DNA of 48,570 bases from Phycisphaerales bacterium UBA7800 (GCA_002480565.1 DLCK01000047.1:89715-138284), one strand, 5' to 3'; positions 35,856 through 45,016 are shown, counted from the stretch's first letter. Translations and numbers: made by a program. Notes: generated by a model from the sequence alone, not told the origin.

Positions 35856-35883
35856 GCCATGGCGGTGTTACGTCGTATATGAC

Positions 35884-37488
35884 TTATCGCATTTTCTTCA
35901 TTTCAAACTGCTTGCCCAGTAGTGCATCTTTGACGAATTTGCCCCAGAAGTCGGTGGGGGTGTAGTTCCAGTCAGCCAGGACACGTGGGTTGGCATTGGT
36001 ATGGAAGCTCCATGCGGTCCAGTTGAGTTTGTATTTCTGGATGCAGCCAATCATATCCGGCGCCCAGGTGTAGGGGCTTTCTGGATTCTTCTGCCAGGGC
36101 ATGGGTTTGGTGTCACAGCCGTTTTCACCGAGTAAAATGGGGTGTTTTGCAGCAACGTCAAGGAACTTGCCTTGCCAGTCGGACTTCCATGGGTAGACAT
36201 GGGTGTCATACATGACGCCGTTACCGCTGGGGTCTTTGATGTCATAGCCTTTGAGAATGCCAGATAAGTCATAAGCCCAATCCAACGCACCGATGACGCA
36301 GATGTTTTTGGCCCCTGTTGATCGCACCGCATTCAGACAGGCCTGCATGCCCGGTGATTCAAAGGTTTTGTATGTGATTTTATTTTCCGCAGCAACGCCG
36401 TCTTTAGCTTTGACTTTTTCTTTGACCTCGCCACCATTTTTCCAGACATCCCAACTGATACTGTGCGGTTCATTGAGCAAGCCGAACATAACCGCGGGAT
36501 GGTCTTTGTAGCGTTTGGCAGCATCGATCCAGAAGGTCAGATGAAGGGGTTGAATGGCTTTGTATTCATGCAGATCGAGCACGACATATCCGCCGCGAGA
36601 GGCGGTGGTTTCGATGAGTTTGTCAACGAGTTCACGATATTGTTTACCGCCATCATCTTCCCAGCCACTTGTACCGAACCAGAATTTGGTATGTACAGGC
36701 AAGCGGATGCAGTTGGCGTTCCATTCTTCAATGGAGATGACTACGGAGTTGTGAATGTAGTCACCTGTTCGCGACCATTCCAGAGAGGGGATGCTCACGC
36801 CTTGAAGCCAATGTTCATTGCCTTTGGCGTCAACGAGTTTGTTGCCTTGGACTTGGAGCATCGGCGGGTGAGGTTTACCACCATCAACAGGGAATTGGGC
36901 GGTTTGTGCTCGGGTTTTGGGGACTTCGATCATCTTGTCGATGTACTTCAAATGCATGTCGTCAATGTCGAACTGGCCAGCTTGAGCATTGAACAGGCAA
37001 GGCATGATTTCCAGTTTGCTGGCGCCTTCAGGAATTTTCATTTGGAACGTTTTGTGAATCCAATCCTTTTTGGTGCCTTTGATGTTGGGGGACTTGGCGC
37101 CCTTGAGTGCCTTGCCGTTTGAGTCTTTGAAGTTCATCATGATCCGTGCATCAAACCATGGGCGTTGGCCGGGTACGACACCTTCGCAGCGCATTTTGAC
37201 TTGCATCTCAAGTGCTTTGCCAGCGTCTTCTTCTTCAAAGTAGAGTTCGCGATAGACCAGATTCATTTTGCCAGGTTCGACGACTTTGAGTCGCAGGAAG
37301 TGATTGCCATTTTCTTCTTGCCAGAATTGACCTTTATCGCTGCTGAGTCCCCACCCATCGGGTTGGCCGGTTTTACGGGTACTGGCTTCAAAATTACCGT
37401 TTAGGATCAGCTCTTCTGCGGCAAATAGGGGATTGGTAAAAGTGGCGAGAAGAAGCAGTGTTGCTGTGATGGCCCATCGTTTGAACAT
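35884..37488 (-). CDS. secreted glycoside hydrolase family 5-like enzyme with N-terminal CBM-like module (copy 1)
   Basis: This 534-residue protein has a signal peptide (WAITATLLLLATFTNPLFA), a CBM-like module (LILNGNFEASTRKTGQPDGW to FDIDDMHLKYID) and a GH5 barrel starting HWLQGVSIPSLEWSRTGDYI. The catalytic glutamates are E340 in FGLLNEPHS and E455 in LLGENGCD. The Asn in LNEP and the preceding RLPVHTKFWFG arrangement match GH5. It shares the same exon-like layout and last residues (FEMKKMR) as copy 2, so the two arose by tandem duplication. AGGAG lies nine bases before the ATG. It heads the minus-strand block and diverges from GntR copy 2, with a shared inverted repeat between them. Confidence 0.9.
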   Translation of the reverse strand: MFKRWAITATLLLLATFTNPLFAAEELILNGNFEASTRKTGQPDGWGLSSDKGQFWQEENGNHFLRLKVVEPGKMNLVYRELYFEEEDAGKALEMQVKMRCEGVVPGQRPWFDARIMMNFKDSNGKALKGAKSPNIKGTKKDWIHKTFQMKIPEGASKLEIMPCLFNAQAGQFDIDDMHLKYIDKMIEVPKTRAQTAQFPVDGGKPHPPMLQVQGNKLVDAKGNEHWLQGVSIPSLEWSRTGDYIHNSVVISIEEWNANCIRLPVHTKFWFGTSGWEDDGGKQYRELVDKLIETTASRGGYVVLDLHEYKAIQPLHLTFWIDAAKRYKDHPAVMFGLLNEPHSISWDVWKNGGEVKEKVKAKDGVAAENKITYKTFESPGMQACLNAVRSTGAKNICVIGALDWAYDLSGILKGYDIKDPSGNGVMYDTHVYPWKSDWQGKFLDVAAKHPILLGENGCDTKPMPWQKNPESPYTWAPDMIGCIQKYKLNWTAWSFHTNANPRVLADWNYTPTDFWGKFVKDALLGKQFEMKKMR

Positions 37489-37534
37489 CTAGTTGACTCC
37501 TATGCGACCTGTGCGAGTGTCAGTGAGTTGTGTA

Positions 37535-37545
37535 CAATTGCTATA
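37535..37545. promoter_or_regulatory. left half of an 11-bp inverted repeat pair, GH5 side
   Basis: CAATTGCTATA lies 47 bases before the GH5 copy 1 start. It is the exact reverse complement of 37664-37674 next to the GntR gene. Relative to each gene the site reads TATAGCAATTG in the same orientation. It could be a shared operator, or the TATAGC part could be the -10 of each promoter. Confidence 0.45.
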
Positions 37546-37663
37546 AGTAAAATGACACCGTTGGATTGGCAGTGTCATGGCGTTGGTTGCCTGGGGTTGT
37601 ATTATCCTACCCGTTGAATGCTGTGAATCAACATTGGGATACGATATTTTTACATATCACTAG

Positions 37664-37674
37664 TATAGCAATTG
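37664..37674. promoter_or_regulatory. right half of an 11-bp inverted repeat pair, GntR side
   Basis: TATAGCAATTG lies 27 bases before the GntR copy 2 start and is the exact reverse complement of 37535-37545, 118 bases away. One dimer or a loop could control both divergent genes. Confidence 0.45.
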
Positions 37675-37701
37675 GGAATTTTAACACGAGAGAATCCATC
37701 A

Positions 37702-38859
37702 ATGGCTGGCATGTTTGATCGTAATAATCTTAAATATCAGCAGGTTAAAGTTAAAATTGAATCTGTCATTGATCAGTTGAGTCCCGGTGATAAAATTCCT
37801 TCTGAGCGTGATCTTGCAAAGCAATATGAGTGCAATTTTTTAACTGTCCGCAAAGCACTATCGCTTTTGGTCGACGAAGGGCGTATCGAAAAACGAACCG
37901 GTGCCGGCACATTTATCACTGATCCGACTGCCAACCTGGCGCGAAATAAACATGTTGGCATCCTGCTGCATACGCAATCAGACCCTTATGCGTTGCGAAT
38001 TGCTGGTTCAATCGCTCATATCGCAGCAGAGCAAAAAATGACGCTGCACACCAAAATGATCCAGGATTATGACGAGAGTGCAAAGACAGCCATCGAAATG
38101 CTCGTGGCAGAAAATTGCTGTGCAGCAATTGTGCCTTGGTTCCCCTGGGAACAGACCAATCAACTCGTCGAGTTTGTCAGCCAGTCACCCATCCCCGTGA
38201 CCGTCCCCGCGGTCTTTGCCGGTTTGGAAGATCAGTGCTTCGCACGTGCTGCAACCTTTGGCAAAAGTGCAACCTTCTATACCGGTCTCTCTGGCGAGTA
38301 TTTTCTCAAACTCGGCTACAAACACATCGCCTTCATCGGCCCACTTTCAGCTGACAATGACATTCTGCATCGCAAGATCATCGGCTATACCAACTTCATC
38401 GGCCAAAGCGGATTGGATAATCTCTGTCATCTCATTCCCGCTGAGACCCAGGCGATGGATAAGACCGCAAACAAGCTCATGGCATTCAAAGGTGATCTGG
38501 CAGTCATCGCCTATGACGATCAGCATGCCATTCGCTTTTTGACTGCGATGCATAAACTCGGACTCCAGGCGCCGCAGGATTTTGCAATCCTGGGCTACAA
38601 CAACACCGATGCCGCTGAACATGCCGACCCGCCGTTGTCCTGTTTGTATGGTGATTATGTTCATCCTTCACAGAAAATGCTTGAAAACGCGTTGGGCCTG
38701 GCAAATGGGAAAGTGGTTCAGACCTCCAGCGATCAGTCATTGTTCTTCAAACTCCGCGAAAGCTGCTCAGGTAAGCTGCGAATGGGCGACAAAATTGATG
38801 AGTTGCTCAAGGAATTGGGGCTCAATGATCTGCCGACTCATGAGCCGGTTAACGCGTAG
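37702..38859 (+). CDS. GntR-type HTH / LacI-type ligand-binding hybrid regulator (copy 2)
   Basis: This 385-residue paralogue of the regulator at 32079-33239 has the GntR helix (IPSERDLAKQYECNFLTVRK, RIEKRTGAGTFITDP) followed by the LacI-type sensor (HVGILLHTQSDPYALRIAGS, KHIAFIGPLSADNDILHRKI, DFAILGYNNTDAAEHADPPL). The conserved sensor core implies a related effector, while loop differences such as FARAATFGKSATFY suggest separate tuning. The frame is open to a TTG at 37672; ATG 37702 has GAGAGAA upstream and starts just before the HTH. It diverges from GH5 copy 1 and is followed by GH116, so it is well placed to control both. Confidence 0.9.
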   Translation: MAGMFDRNNLKYQQVKVKIESVIDQLSPGDKIPSERDLAKQYECNFLTVRKALSLLVDEGRIEKRTGAGTFITDPTANLARNKHVGILLHTQSDPYALRIAGSIAHIAAEQKMTLHTKMIQDYDESAKTAIEMLVAENCCAAIVPWFPWEQTNQLVEFVSQSPIPVTVPAVFAGLEDQCFARAATFGKSATFYTGLSGEYFLKLGYKHIAFIGPLSADNDILHRKIIGYTNFIGQSGLDNLCHLIPAETQAMDKTANKLMAFKGDLAVIAYDDQHAIRFLTAMHKLGLQAPQDFAILGYNNTDAAEHADPPLSCLYGDYVHPSQKMLENALGLANGKVVQTSSDQSLFFKLRESCSGKLRMGDKIDELLKELGLNDLPTHEPVNA

Positions 38860-38975
38860 GTACCAAAACAATCTTCATGTTTTTGATGAGTTGATGATTG
38901 ACCATGGTCCGTGAAAAGACCTATGTCTTGGTCTTGACTATCCATTTAAAAAAATAAAAACTGGCTTTGGTGATC

Positions 38976-39004
38976 TTGACCTGATACGTGCGAGTACCTA
39001 TCGT
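38976..39004 (+). promoter_or_regulatory. candidate promoter of the GH116 gene
   Basis: TTGACC (38976-38981) and TATCGT (38999-39004) are spaced by exactly 17 bases. The -35 matches five of six and the -10 four of six consensus positions. Transcription would start near 39011, inside the palindrome at 39001-39016. Confidence 0.6.
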
Positions 39005-39016
39005 GTAATTACACGA
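39001..39016. promoter_or_regulatory. 16-bp perfect palindromic operator before GH116
   Basis: TCGTGTAATTACACGA is a perfect 16-bp palindrome. It overlaps the -10 box and the expected start of transcription of the GH116 gene and ends just before the AAAGGAG ribosome-binding site. A repressor bound here would block initiation. GT/AC half-sites suit GntR proteins, and an even palindrome also suits LacI proteins; both types are encoded alongside. Confidence 0.75.
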
Positions 39017-39030
39017 AAAGGAGAATATCC

Positions 39031-41529
39031 ATGTCGCACACGTATAATCACTCATACACTGGCAAGCACCTCACGCGCAGCGGCTTTCCCCTGGGCGGGA
39101 TTGGAGCGGGGATGATTGCTTTGGAAGGATCGGGAAAACTCGCACAGGTGTCGATTCGACATCGGCCCAATGTCTTTTTTGAGCCAATGATTTTTTCAGC
39201 CATCCACGTCAAAGGCATGGAGCATGGCACGCGGCTGCTCGAAGGTCCAACACCGGATTGGAAGCTCGGGTCGCGTTGGGATTCAGCCAGTTATTTCCAT
39301 CAAAGTTCGGGTAATGGGTTTTACAACAAGACCTATGGCATGCCGCATTTTGATGCCACGCAGTTCAATGCACGATTCCCCTTTGCACAAGTTGAATTTG
39401 AATCCGATCGCTTGCCATTGCAATGTGCGTTGGAAGCATTCAGCCCGTTTGTCCCCGGTGATTCGGAAACTGCTTCTTTACCTGTGGCATCCATGAAGTA
39501 CACCTTCACCAACACATCGGATCAAGTGGTTGATGCGGTTTATTCATTTCATGCACACCGTGATGTGATTGCCTTTAATGCAGATGATCCCAAGGATCGC
39601 GTCTTACCTCACGTGTTGGGTGAACAGTCGGGTTTTGTGATCACGCAAGGGGCGCCAGCCAATAATCCATCGGGTTATGGTGAGTTTGGCGTGTCCTGTG
39701 ATGCACCGCAGACCAGTGTGGATTGCGCATGGTTTCGCGGGGGTTGGTTTGATACCACGACGATGCTTACCAGGAAAATATTCTCCGGTGATATGACTGC
39801 AGGCGACACTTATACAGAGGGGGAGCCAAGCCTCGGGGGGAGCTTGTACGTGCCGCTGTCACTTAAGCCCGGTGAAAGTCAATCGGTACAGGTGCTATTG
39901 AGTTGGTACGTGCCGGTGAGTCAAGTTGGAGCCGGCAGTGTTTATGATGCAGATTGCGCTTGTGAAAATGGAGCCTGTTGCAGCGGTGATCAACCGCAGC
40001 GATATCGTCCATGGTATGCATCACGGTTTGGAAGTGGCGCGATGCTGCGACATTACTGGCAAGCTAACCATAAACGCATGGAGTCCGAAAGTGCTTTGTT
40101 TTCCGAGACTTTTTTCACAAGCACATTGCCCGATGAAGTGCTTGAAGCAGTGTCAGCAAACCTGAGTATTCTCAAGTCACCCACTGTCATGCGACAACAT
40201 GACGGACGGCTTTGGGCATGGGAAGGTTGTCACGACGATGCGGGATGTTGTCATGGCAGTTGCACGCATGTCTGGAATTATGCCCAGGCGATCTGTCACT
40301 TGTTTCCTGATCTTGAACGCACATTACGTGAGACAGAATTCGGGCCATCGCAAAATGAGCAGGGCAAGCAGAACTTCCGTTCGAATCTGCCGATCAGTGA
40401 GCCAAAGTTTGATCATCACGCAGCAGCAGACGGGCAACTGGGCGGCATCGTTAAACTCTATCGCGATTGGCGGATCAGTGGTGATACCCATTGGCTCAAA
40501 CAACTCTGGCCAGCTGCAAAAGCCTCGCTGGACTACTGCATCAAGACATGGGATCCCGATGAAACTGGCATGCTCATCGAGCCGCATCACAACACCTACG
40601 ATATCGAGTTCTGGGGTCCTGATGGGATGTGTACGTCCTTCTATCTGGCTGCTCTCAAGTCTGCATCGTTAATGGCTCAAGCAGTTGATGCTGAGTATGA
40701 CCGCTATGACCAACTCTATACGCGTGGCAAAACAGAATTGGAAACGCAACTATTCAACGGTGACTATTTCTATCAGCAAATACGTTGGCAGGATCTTCAC
40801 GCTAAGCCTCCGCACATTCAGGATAACAGTCAAATCCCAAGTGCCTATTCACCTGAAGCACTGGCGATCCTCCAAGCCGAAGGTCCAAAATATCAGTATG
40901 GTCAAGGCTGCTTATCCGATGGTATTCTTGGCGATTGGATGGGGCGGGTCTGTGGTCTTGAACCGATTGCGGATGAGTCGAAAATCACATCGCATCTGCA
41001 AAGTGTCTTTAAGCATAACTTCCGTGAAAGTCTGTTCGAACACATCAATCCACAGCGATGTGCATATGCTTATGGGCATGAAGCAGGATTGTTACTGTGT
41101 ACGTGGCCAAAGAGTGGTCGTTTGAGTCTGCCGTTTGTGTACAGCGAGGAAGTCTGGACCGGCATTGAATATCAAGTTGCGTCACACCTGATGATGTCCG
41201 GCTATGTCGAAGAAGGCTTGACCATCGTCCGTGCTGCACGTGATCGATACGACGGTGTCAAACGCAATCCCTTTAACGAGATCGAATGTGGACACTGGTA
41301 CGCAAGAGCACTGTCGAGTTACGGCTTAATCCAAGGCATGACAGGGATTCGTTATGATGCGATAAATAAAACACTCACCGTCAAACCCCGAGTCTCCGGC
41401 GACTTGAAATGTTTCCTCAGTACAGCCACCGGCTTTGGGTTAGTCTGCATTGAAAATAACAAGGTGACAGTCGACGTGAAGCATGGCAAAATTGATGTGC
41501 AGTGTGTGGACTATGTACCATACAACTGA
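39031..41529 (+). CDS. GH116 family glycoside hydrolase (beta-glucosidase/glucosylceramidase type)
   Basis: This 832-residue enzyme starts RSGFPLGGIGAGMIALEGSG, the hallmark of the GH116/GBA2 N-terminal domain, followed by an (alpha/alpha)6 catalytic domain (CTHVWNYAQAICHLFPDLER, GGIVKLYRDWRISGDTHWLK). The probable nucleophile is E517 in LIEPHHNTYD and the acid/base D630 in LSDGILGDW; both are inferred by comparison with the GBA2-type pattern. GH116 members are exo-acting beta-glucosidases, beta-xylosidases or glucosylceramidases. No signal peptide is seen, so it should act in the cytoplasm on imported oligosaccharides. AAAGGAG lies eight bases before the ATG. A promoter with an overlapping palindromic operator precedes it, and a LacI gene follows 36 bases later. 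Confidence 0.9.
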   Translation: MSHTYNHSYTGKHLTRSGFPLGGIGAGMIALEGSGKLAQVSIRHRPNVFFEPMIFSAIHVKGMEHGTRLLEGPTPDWKLGSRWDSASYFHQSSGNGFYNKTYGMPHFDATQFNARFPFAQVEFESDRLPLQCALEAFSPFVPGDSETASLPVASMKYTFTNTSDQVVDAVYSFHAHRDVIAFNADDPKDRVLPHVLGEQSGFVITQGAPANNPSGYGEFGVSCDAPQTSVDCAWFRGGWFDTTTMLTRKIFSGDMTAGDTYTEGEPSLGGSLYVPLSLKPGESQSVQVLLSWYVPVSQVGAGSVYDADCACENGACCSGDQPQRYRPWYASRFGSGAMLRHYWQANHKRMESESALFSETFFTSTLPDEVLEAVSANLSILKSPTVMRQHDGRLWAWEGCHDDAGCCHGSCTHVWNYAQAICHLFPDLERTLRETEFGPSQNEQGKQNFRSNLPISEPKFDHHAAADGQLGGIVKLYRDWRISGDTHWLKQLWPAAKASLDYCIKTWDPDETGMLIEPHHNTYDIEFWGPDGMCTSFYLAALKSASLMAQAVDAEYDRYDQLYTRGKTELETQLFNGDYFYQQIRWQDLHAKPPHIQDNSQIPSAYSPEALAILQAEGPKYQYGQGCLSDGILGDWMGRVCGLEPIADESKITSHLQSVFKHNFRESLFEHINPQRCAYAYGHEAGLLLCTWPKSGRLSLPFVYSEEVWTGIEYQVASHLMMSGYVEEGLTIVRAARDRYDGVKRNPFNEIECGHWYARALSSYGLIQGMTGIRYDAINKTLTVKPRVSGDLKCFLSTATGFGLVCIENNKVTVDVKHGKIDVQCVDYVPYN

Positions 41530-41565
41530 CATGATGTTTACTCCCTACTCCCAACTCCCTGACCT

Positions 41566-42516
41566 ATGATTTCATCACTTGAACTAGCCAAACTCTGCAA
41601 GGTGTCCCAAGGTACGGTGGATCGCGCATTGCATGATCGACCGGGCATCTCCATTAAAACGCGCGATCGGATTCTGCGCATTGCAGCAGAACATGGTTAT
41701 CAAGCCAATCCTGTTGCGACGGAAATGATGCAAGGCAAAAGCATCATCGTCGGCGGGTTAGTTCCAAGTCTAAACAGCGTTTTTTTCATGGACTTGTTCC
41801 AGACGATTTCACGCAAGCTTGATGCGTTGGGCTTGCGGTTGCAGGTGAGTAGTTACGACTCGGCGGAAACCTGCCTCAATGTACTGACTGACTTTGCAGC
41901 CCGTAAGTCTGCAGCAGTGATTATGGTTCCGCCGATTGGGGAAGATTGGACGATCCCATCGCCGGTCTTATCCAGTATGCCGGTGATCAGTCTTCTGCAT
42001 TCGCCGGACATTCGGGGTTTACATAGTGTCCATCCCGATGAAGTCCGCACTGGACTTGATGCGACTGTGGGGTTGATCAAACGGGGGCATCGTAACATTT
42101 TATTGTTGGATTATGACAGTCAGTCGCCAGCGAATATCCAGCGACGTACAGGATATGAAGCAGCCTTAGCCAAACGGGGTCTGACCCCTTTAATTATGCA
42201 TAAGTCGCAAATGCATCGTTTGCTGGACACTATTGAACAGCACGGCATCACCGCCATTTTTTGCCATAACGATTGGCTCGCGTTGGAGACGATTCGACAG
42301 CTCAATGCAGCAGGACTGCGCGTGCCTGAGGATGTGTCGGTTCTGGGTGTCGATGACAGTCCGACGTTTACATCATTATGCGACCAGGTCACCACGATGC
42401 ACTATCCAGCGGAGGACATTGCTGAGCATGTGACAGCGATCCTCCAAGGCAAGCCACTAAAGCGTCGTGTCAAAACCTGCACGTGGGTCGAGCGTAAGAG
42501 CGTTGGATCGATTTGA
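41566..42516 (+). CDS. LacI family transcriptional regulator
   Basis: This 316-residue regulator has a LacI HTH at residues 3-50 (LELAKLCKVSQGTVDRALHD, then hinge HGYQANPVATEMMQ) and a periplasmic-binding-like sensor (IIVGGLVPSLNSVFFMDLFQ, GHRNILLLDYDSQSPANIQR, VPEDVSVLGVDDSPTFTSLC). TVDRALHDRPGIS matches the LacI recognition-helix pattern TVSRALN, with Asp in place of Ser. It follows GH116 by 36 bases on the same strand, without a visible ribosome-binding site, and converges with the fucosidase gene 12 bases away. It probably controls GH116 or the fucosidase; the sugar effector is unknown. Confidence 0.92.
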   Translation: MISSLELAKLCKVSQGTVDRALHDRPGISIKTRDRILRIAAEHGYQANPVATEMMQGKSIIVGGLVPSLNSVFFMDLFQTISRKLDALGLRLQVSSYDSAETCLNVLTDFAARKSAAVIMVPPIGEDWTIPSPVLSSMPVISLLHSPDIRGLHSVHPDEVRTGLDATVGLIKRGHRNILLLDYDSQSPANIQRRTGYEAALAKRGLTPLIMHKSQMHRLLDTIEQHGITAIFCHNDWLALETIRQLNAAGLRVPEDVSVLGVDDSPTFTSLCDQVTTMHYPAEDIAEHVTAILQGKPLKRRVKTCTWVERKSVGSI

Positions 42517-42528
42517 ATGTTTCAGATA

Positions 42529-43806
42529 TCAAACGTGATGCAGTTCAATGCTTCGCAGCTTCACCGAGCCATCCGCTTCTAAAATGCGCAAACGCACATT
42601 GGCAGCACGAATCTCCGGCAAACGGATGATCTGTTTATGCCCAATCGTACATCCCTGATAGATACTCAGGAACCGACCATTGTTGTAGCAGTTGATGTCG
42701 ATGGAAAAGCGTTTGACTGATTCGCCATCGGTTAAGTCTTCCTGGATCACAATCATGTTGCAGCGGGTTGTACCTTCGGGGGTTTGGTAGTTCCAGCTTT
42801 GACTGTCTTCATCTGGGATGAAATCCGTGAGTGTGACCAGCGGTGTTGCGGTGCGTTGTTTGACAGCTTGGCCGAATTGGATCAGTGCTTTGCTGTCACA
42901 TTCGGGGAGATGCCCACGACGATCCGGCCCGATGTTGATGAGCATGTTCGCGCCTCGCCCGACGGATAGATCATAGACGTCTGTGATTTGCTGTTGAGTT
43001 TTGACGGTATGGACATCGTTCTCGCTGTAGAACCAATTTTTATCCCGCATGCGCATGTCGCATTCAACGGGAAGCCATTTTTTGGTTTTGAGTTTTTCCT
43101 GTTCGTCAGCAAGAACCGAGAAGTCAATCGACTCGACAACATTGGTGTTGTCGATGCCTGCGTAACCTTCCTCATTGCCACACCAGCGATAGTCTGGATC
43201 ACCCATGCTGAAGATGAGAATGTCCGGCTGCATTTTTCTGATTTCTCCGGTGATGCGAGGCCAGTCGTATTCGTGACCTTCCGAGCCACAGCCGTCGAAC
43301 CAGAGGCAGTCGATCTTGCCATAGCGTCCGTCGAGTAGTTCGCTGATCTGATTGATGAAATAGTCATCGTAACCGCCGGACTCTTCCATGGAGACTTCTG
43401 AGGATAAGCCGGAAAGTCCGTCAGCTTGTGCTGGAGAGTAGTAAATGCCGGGCTTGATGCCGAATTCGGCGCAGGCATCGACATACTCTCGGATGACGTC
43501 ACCTTTGCCGTCTTTCCATGCTGCGTTTTTTACAGAGTAGGGCGTGTACTCGCTGGGCCAATTGGCAAAGCCATCGTGATGCTTGGCGGTCAACACCGTG
43601 TATTTCACACCCGCGTCTTTGCAGACCTGCATCCACTGACGGCAGTCCAAATCGACAGGATTAAAAGCTTGCGGGGGCATGGGCTTACCATCCCAGTCTC
43701 GGTGTCCTTCATAAAATGTGCGGATACCAAAGTGCAGAAACAGGCCCAGTTCCCAATCCTGAAATTCAAGCTGACGGGCAGATGGGATGGGGCGTGAGTT
43801 GGACAT
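42529..43806 (-). CDS. GH29 alpha-L-fucosidase
   Basis: This 425-residue enzyme has the GH29 barrel start ELGLFLHFGIRTFYEGHRDW, then YTVLTAKHHDGFANWPSEYT (the KHHDGF block typical of GH29) and the nucleophile aspartate D171 in CLWFDGCGSE. The later C-terminal part (KRFSIDINCYNNGRFLSIYQ) looks like the beta domain. GH29 enzymes release alpha-L-fucose from fucosylated glycans or fucoidan fragments. No signal peptide is present, so a cytoplasmic role on imported oligosaccharides is expected. This ATG has GGAG seven bases upstream; a further in-frame start at 43845 is less likely. The 5' leader shares AGTCTGTTATG with the truncated gene at 46421-46702. Confidence 0.93.
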   Translation of the reverse strand: MSNSRPIPSARQLEFQDWELGLFLHFGIRTFYEGHRDWDGKPMPPQAFNPVDLDCRQWMQVCKDAGVKYTVLTAKHHDGFANWPSEYTPYSVKNAAWKDGKGDVIREYVDACAEFGIKPGIYYSPAQADGLSGLSSEVSMEESGGYDDYFINQISELLDGRYGKIDCLWFDGCGSEGHEYDWPRITGEIRKMQPDILIFSMGDPDYRWCGNEEGYAGIDNTNVVESIDFSVLADEQEKLKTKKWLPVECDMRMRDKNWFYSENDVHTVKTQQQITDVYDLSVGRGANMLINIGPDRRGHLPECDSKALIQFGQAVKQRTATPLVTLTDFIPDEDSQSWNYQTPEGTTRCNMIVIQEDLTDGESVKRFSIDINCYNNGRFLSIYQGCTIGHKQIIRLPEIRAANVRLRILEADGSVKLRSIELHHV

Positions 43807-43948
43807 AACAGACTCCGATGCAAGCTTTGGGATTGACTGATCCAAGCGCGATTATCACGCAGGTGAAGCTGGCATTGTACCCAAGCACGCTGGAGTCGCG
43901 CACAGTGAGTCTGTGTCTGAAAGACGTCAATGTGTATCCGGGATTGAC

Positions 43949-45016
43949 TCAGTCGATTGAGCGTTGCAGGTAACGGGATTCGAGCCAGAAATACCACGCG
44001 ACACTTACGCCCATCAGACAGACCGCAGCAGTGAGTTTGATCCACCATCCCAATACGGCTGCATGGTGAAAGACAATCTGACACCACCTTGAATCAGGCA
44101 GGTCTGAAAAGGCGATGCCAACATGAACAAGCCAAGTGCCGATGAGCAGGCTTAGTCCCAATGTCCCGTAGCGAACGAGCCAATGTCTTTTGCCAGAGTG
44201 GGCTTTTGCAGTTTTATTGAGTAATCGCGTTGAGATGTGAATCGCCAGCCAGATCATGCTGGTGATCAACAGGAAAGCTGCGGAGTCGTAACCACCATCA
44301 CGGTTGAAAATGGGGGGTTGCTTGCCGGTGATCGTGTTGCCCAATAGTCGGGTGAACCAACCCAAGAGGATCAATGCAGTCAATGCCAACTCGAATGTGT
44401 ATGGTGATTGTTGAAGGTGGCAGCTTAACGATGTGAACCGCAGCAGGAGGGCCAAGATCAACCCTAACGCCAGTAAGACGATCATGGGATACAGCGGCGA
44501 CGTGCCATGGATGATGGTGCCCTGGTAGACCAGCGGAGCTTTGTTCTGTACGAATGCCTGCCAGATTTGCGGGCTGATGATGTTGATGATGCAGCAGAGG
44601 ATTGCCATGCCTGTGAGTGTCAGTGGGATGCTCGTGAGCATGGCGTTTTGCCAGTGAGTGCTTTGGCCAAGTGTTCGCGTTCGGGTGAACAGGACTGCTG
44701 AGATGGGAATAAGCAATCCGACCAGCAGGGCGATGCTTGTGTACTGCCAACCCCCAAGCCAAGGCATGTTTGGTCCAAGGTGTTGGTACTGGGCGTGAAT
44801 GTTGGCTTCAAATCCCAACACGTTAAGCAGCATCGCATTGGGCAGGTCGATCACCAACCGCGTCCACCGGGAATCAAGCGGATGAGGCAGTAGACTCAGC
44901 AGCCAGCAGACGTAAATACAGCCTGTGATCCCAATCCAGATCGGGCGACAAGTGGCAGTGAATAAATCAGAAAACAGTCGTCGGGGAACAGGCCCCTGTA
45001 AAGCGAATTCGTTCAA
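43949..45016 (-). CDS. polytopic inner-membrane protein of unknown function, TTG start
   Basis: This 355-residue protein has about eight hydrophobic segments, among them IWIGITGCIYVCWLLSLLPH, TSIALLVGLLIPISAVLFTR, LYPMIVLLALGLILALLLRF and LVRYGTLGLSLLIGTWLVHV. Charged loops separate them and no enzyme motif is recognised. The likely start is TTG at 45016, seven bases after a GGGGGA ribosome-binding site; the next ATG would remove the first helix. It lies between the fucosidase and zinc-ribbon genes, all on the minus strand. Its role is unknown; it does not look like an ABC or MFS sugar transporter. Confidence 0.75.
   Translation of the reverse strand: MNEFALQGPVPRRLFSDLFTATCRPIWIGITGCIYVCWLLSLLPHPLDSRWTRLVIDLPNAMLLNVLGFEANIHAQYQHLGPNMPWLGGWQYTSIALLVGLLIPISAVLFTRTRTLGQSTHWQNAMLTSIPLTLTGMAILCCIINIISPQIWQAFVQNKAPLVYQGTIIHGTSPLYPMIVLLALGLILALLLRFTSLSCHLQQSPYTFELALTALILLGWFTRLLGNTITGKQPPIFNRDGGYDSAAFLLITSMIWLAIHISTRLLNKTAKAHSGKRHWLVRYGTLGLSLLIGTWLVHVGIAFSDLPDSRWCQIVFHHAAVLGWWIKLTAAVCLMGVSVAWYFWLESRYLQRSID

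Noticed and set aside
43846..43948. A promoter for the fucosidase based on TACAAT.
   Set aside because: Only the -10-like box is present; no -35 at a proper distance.
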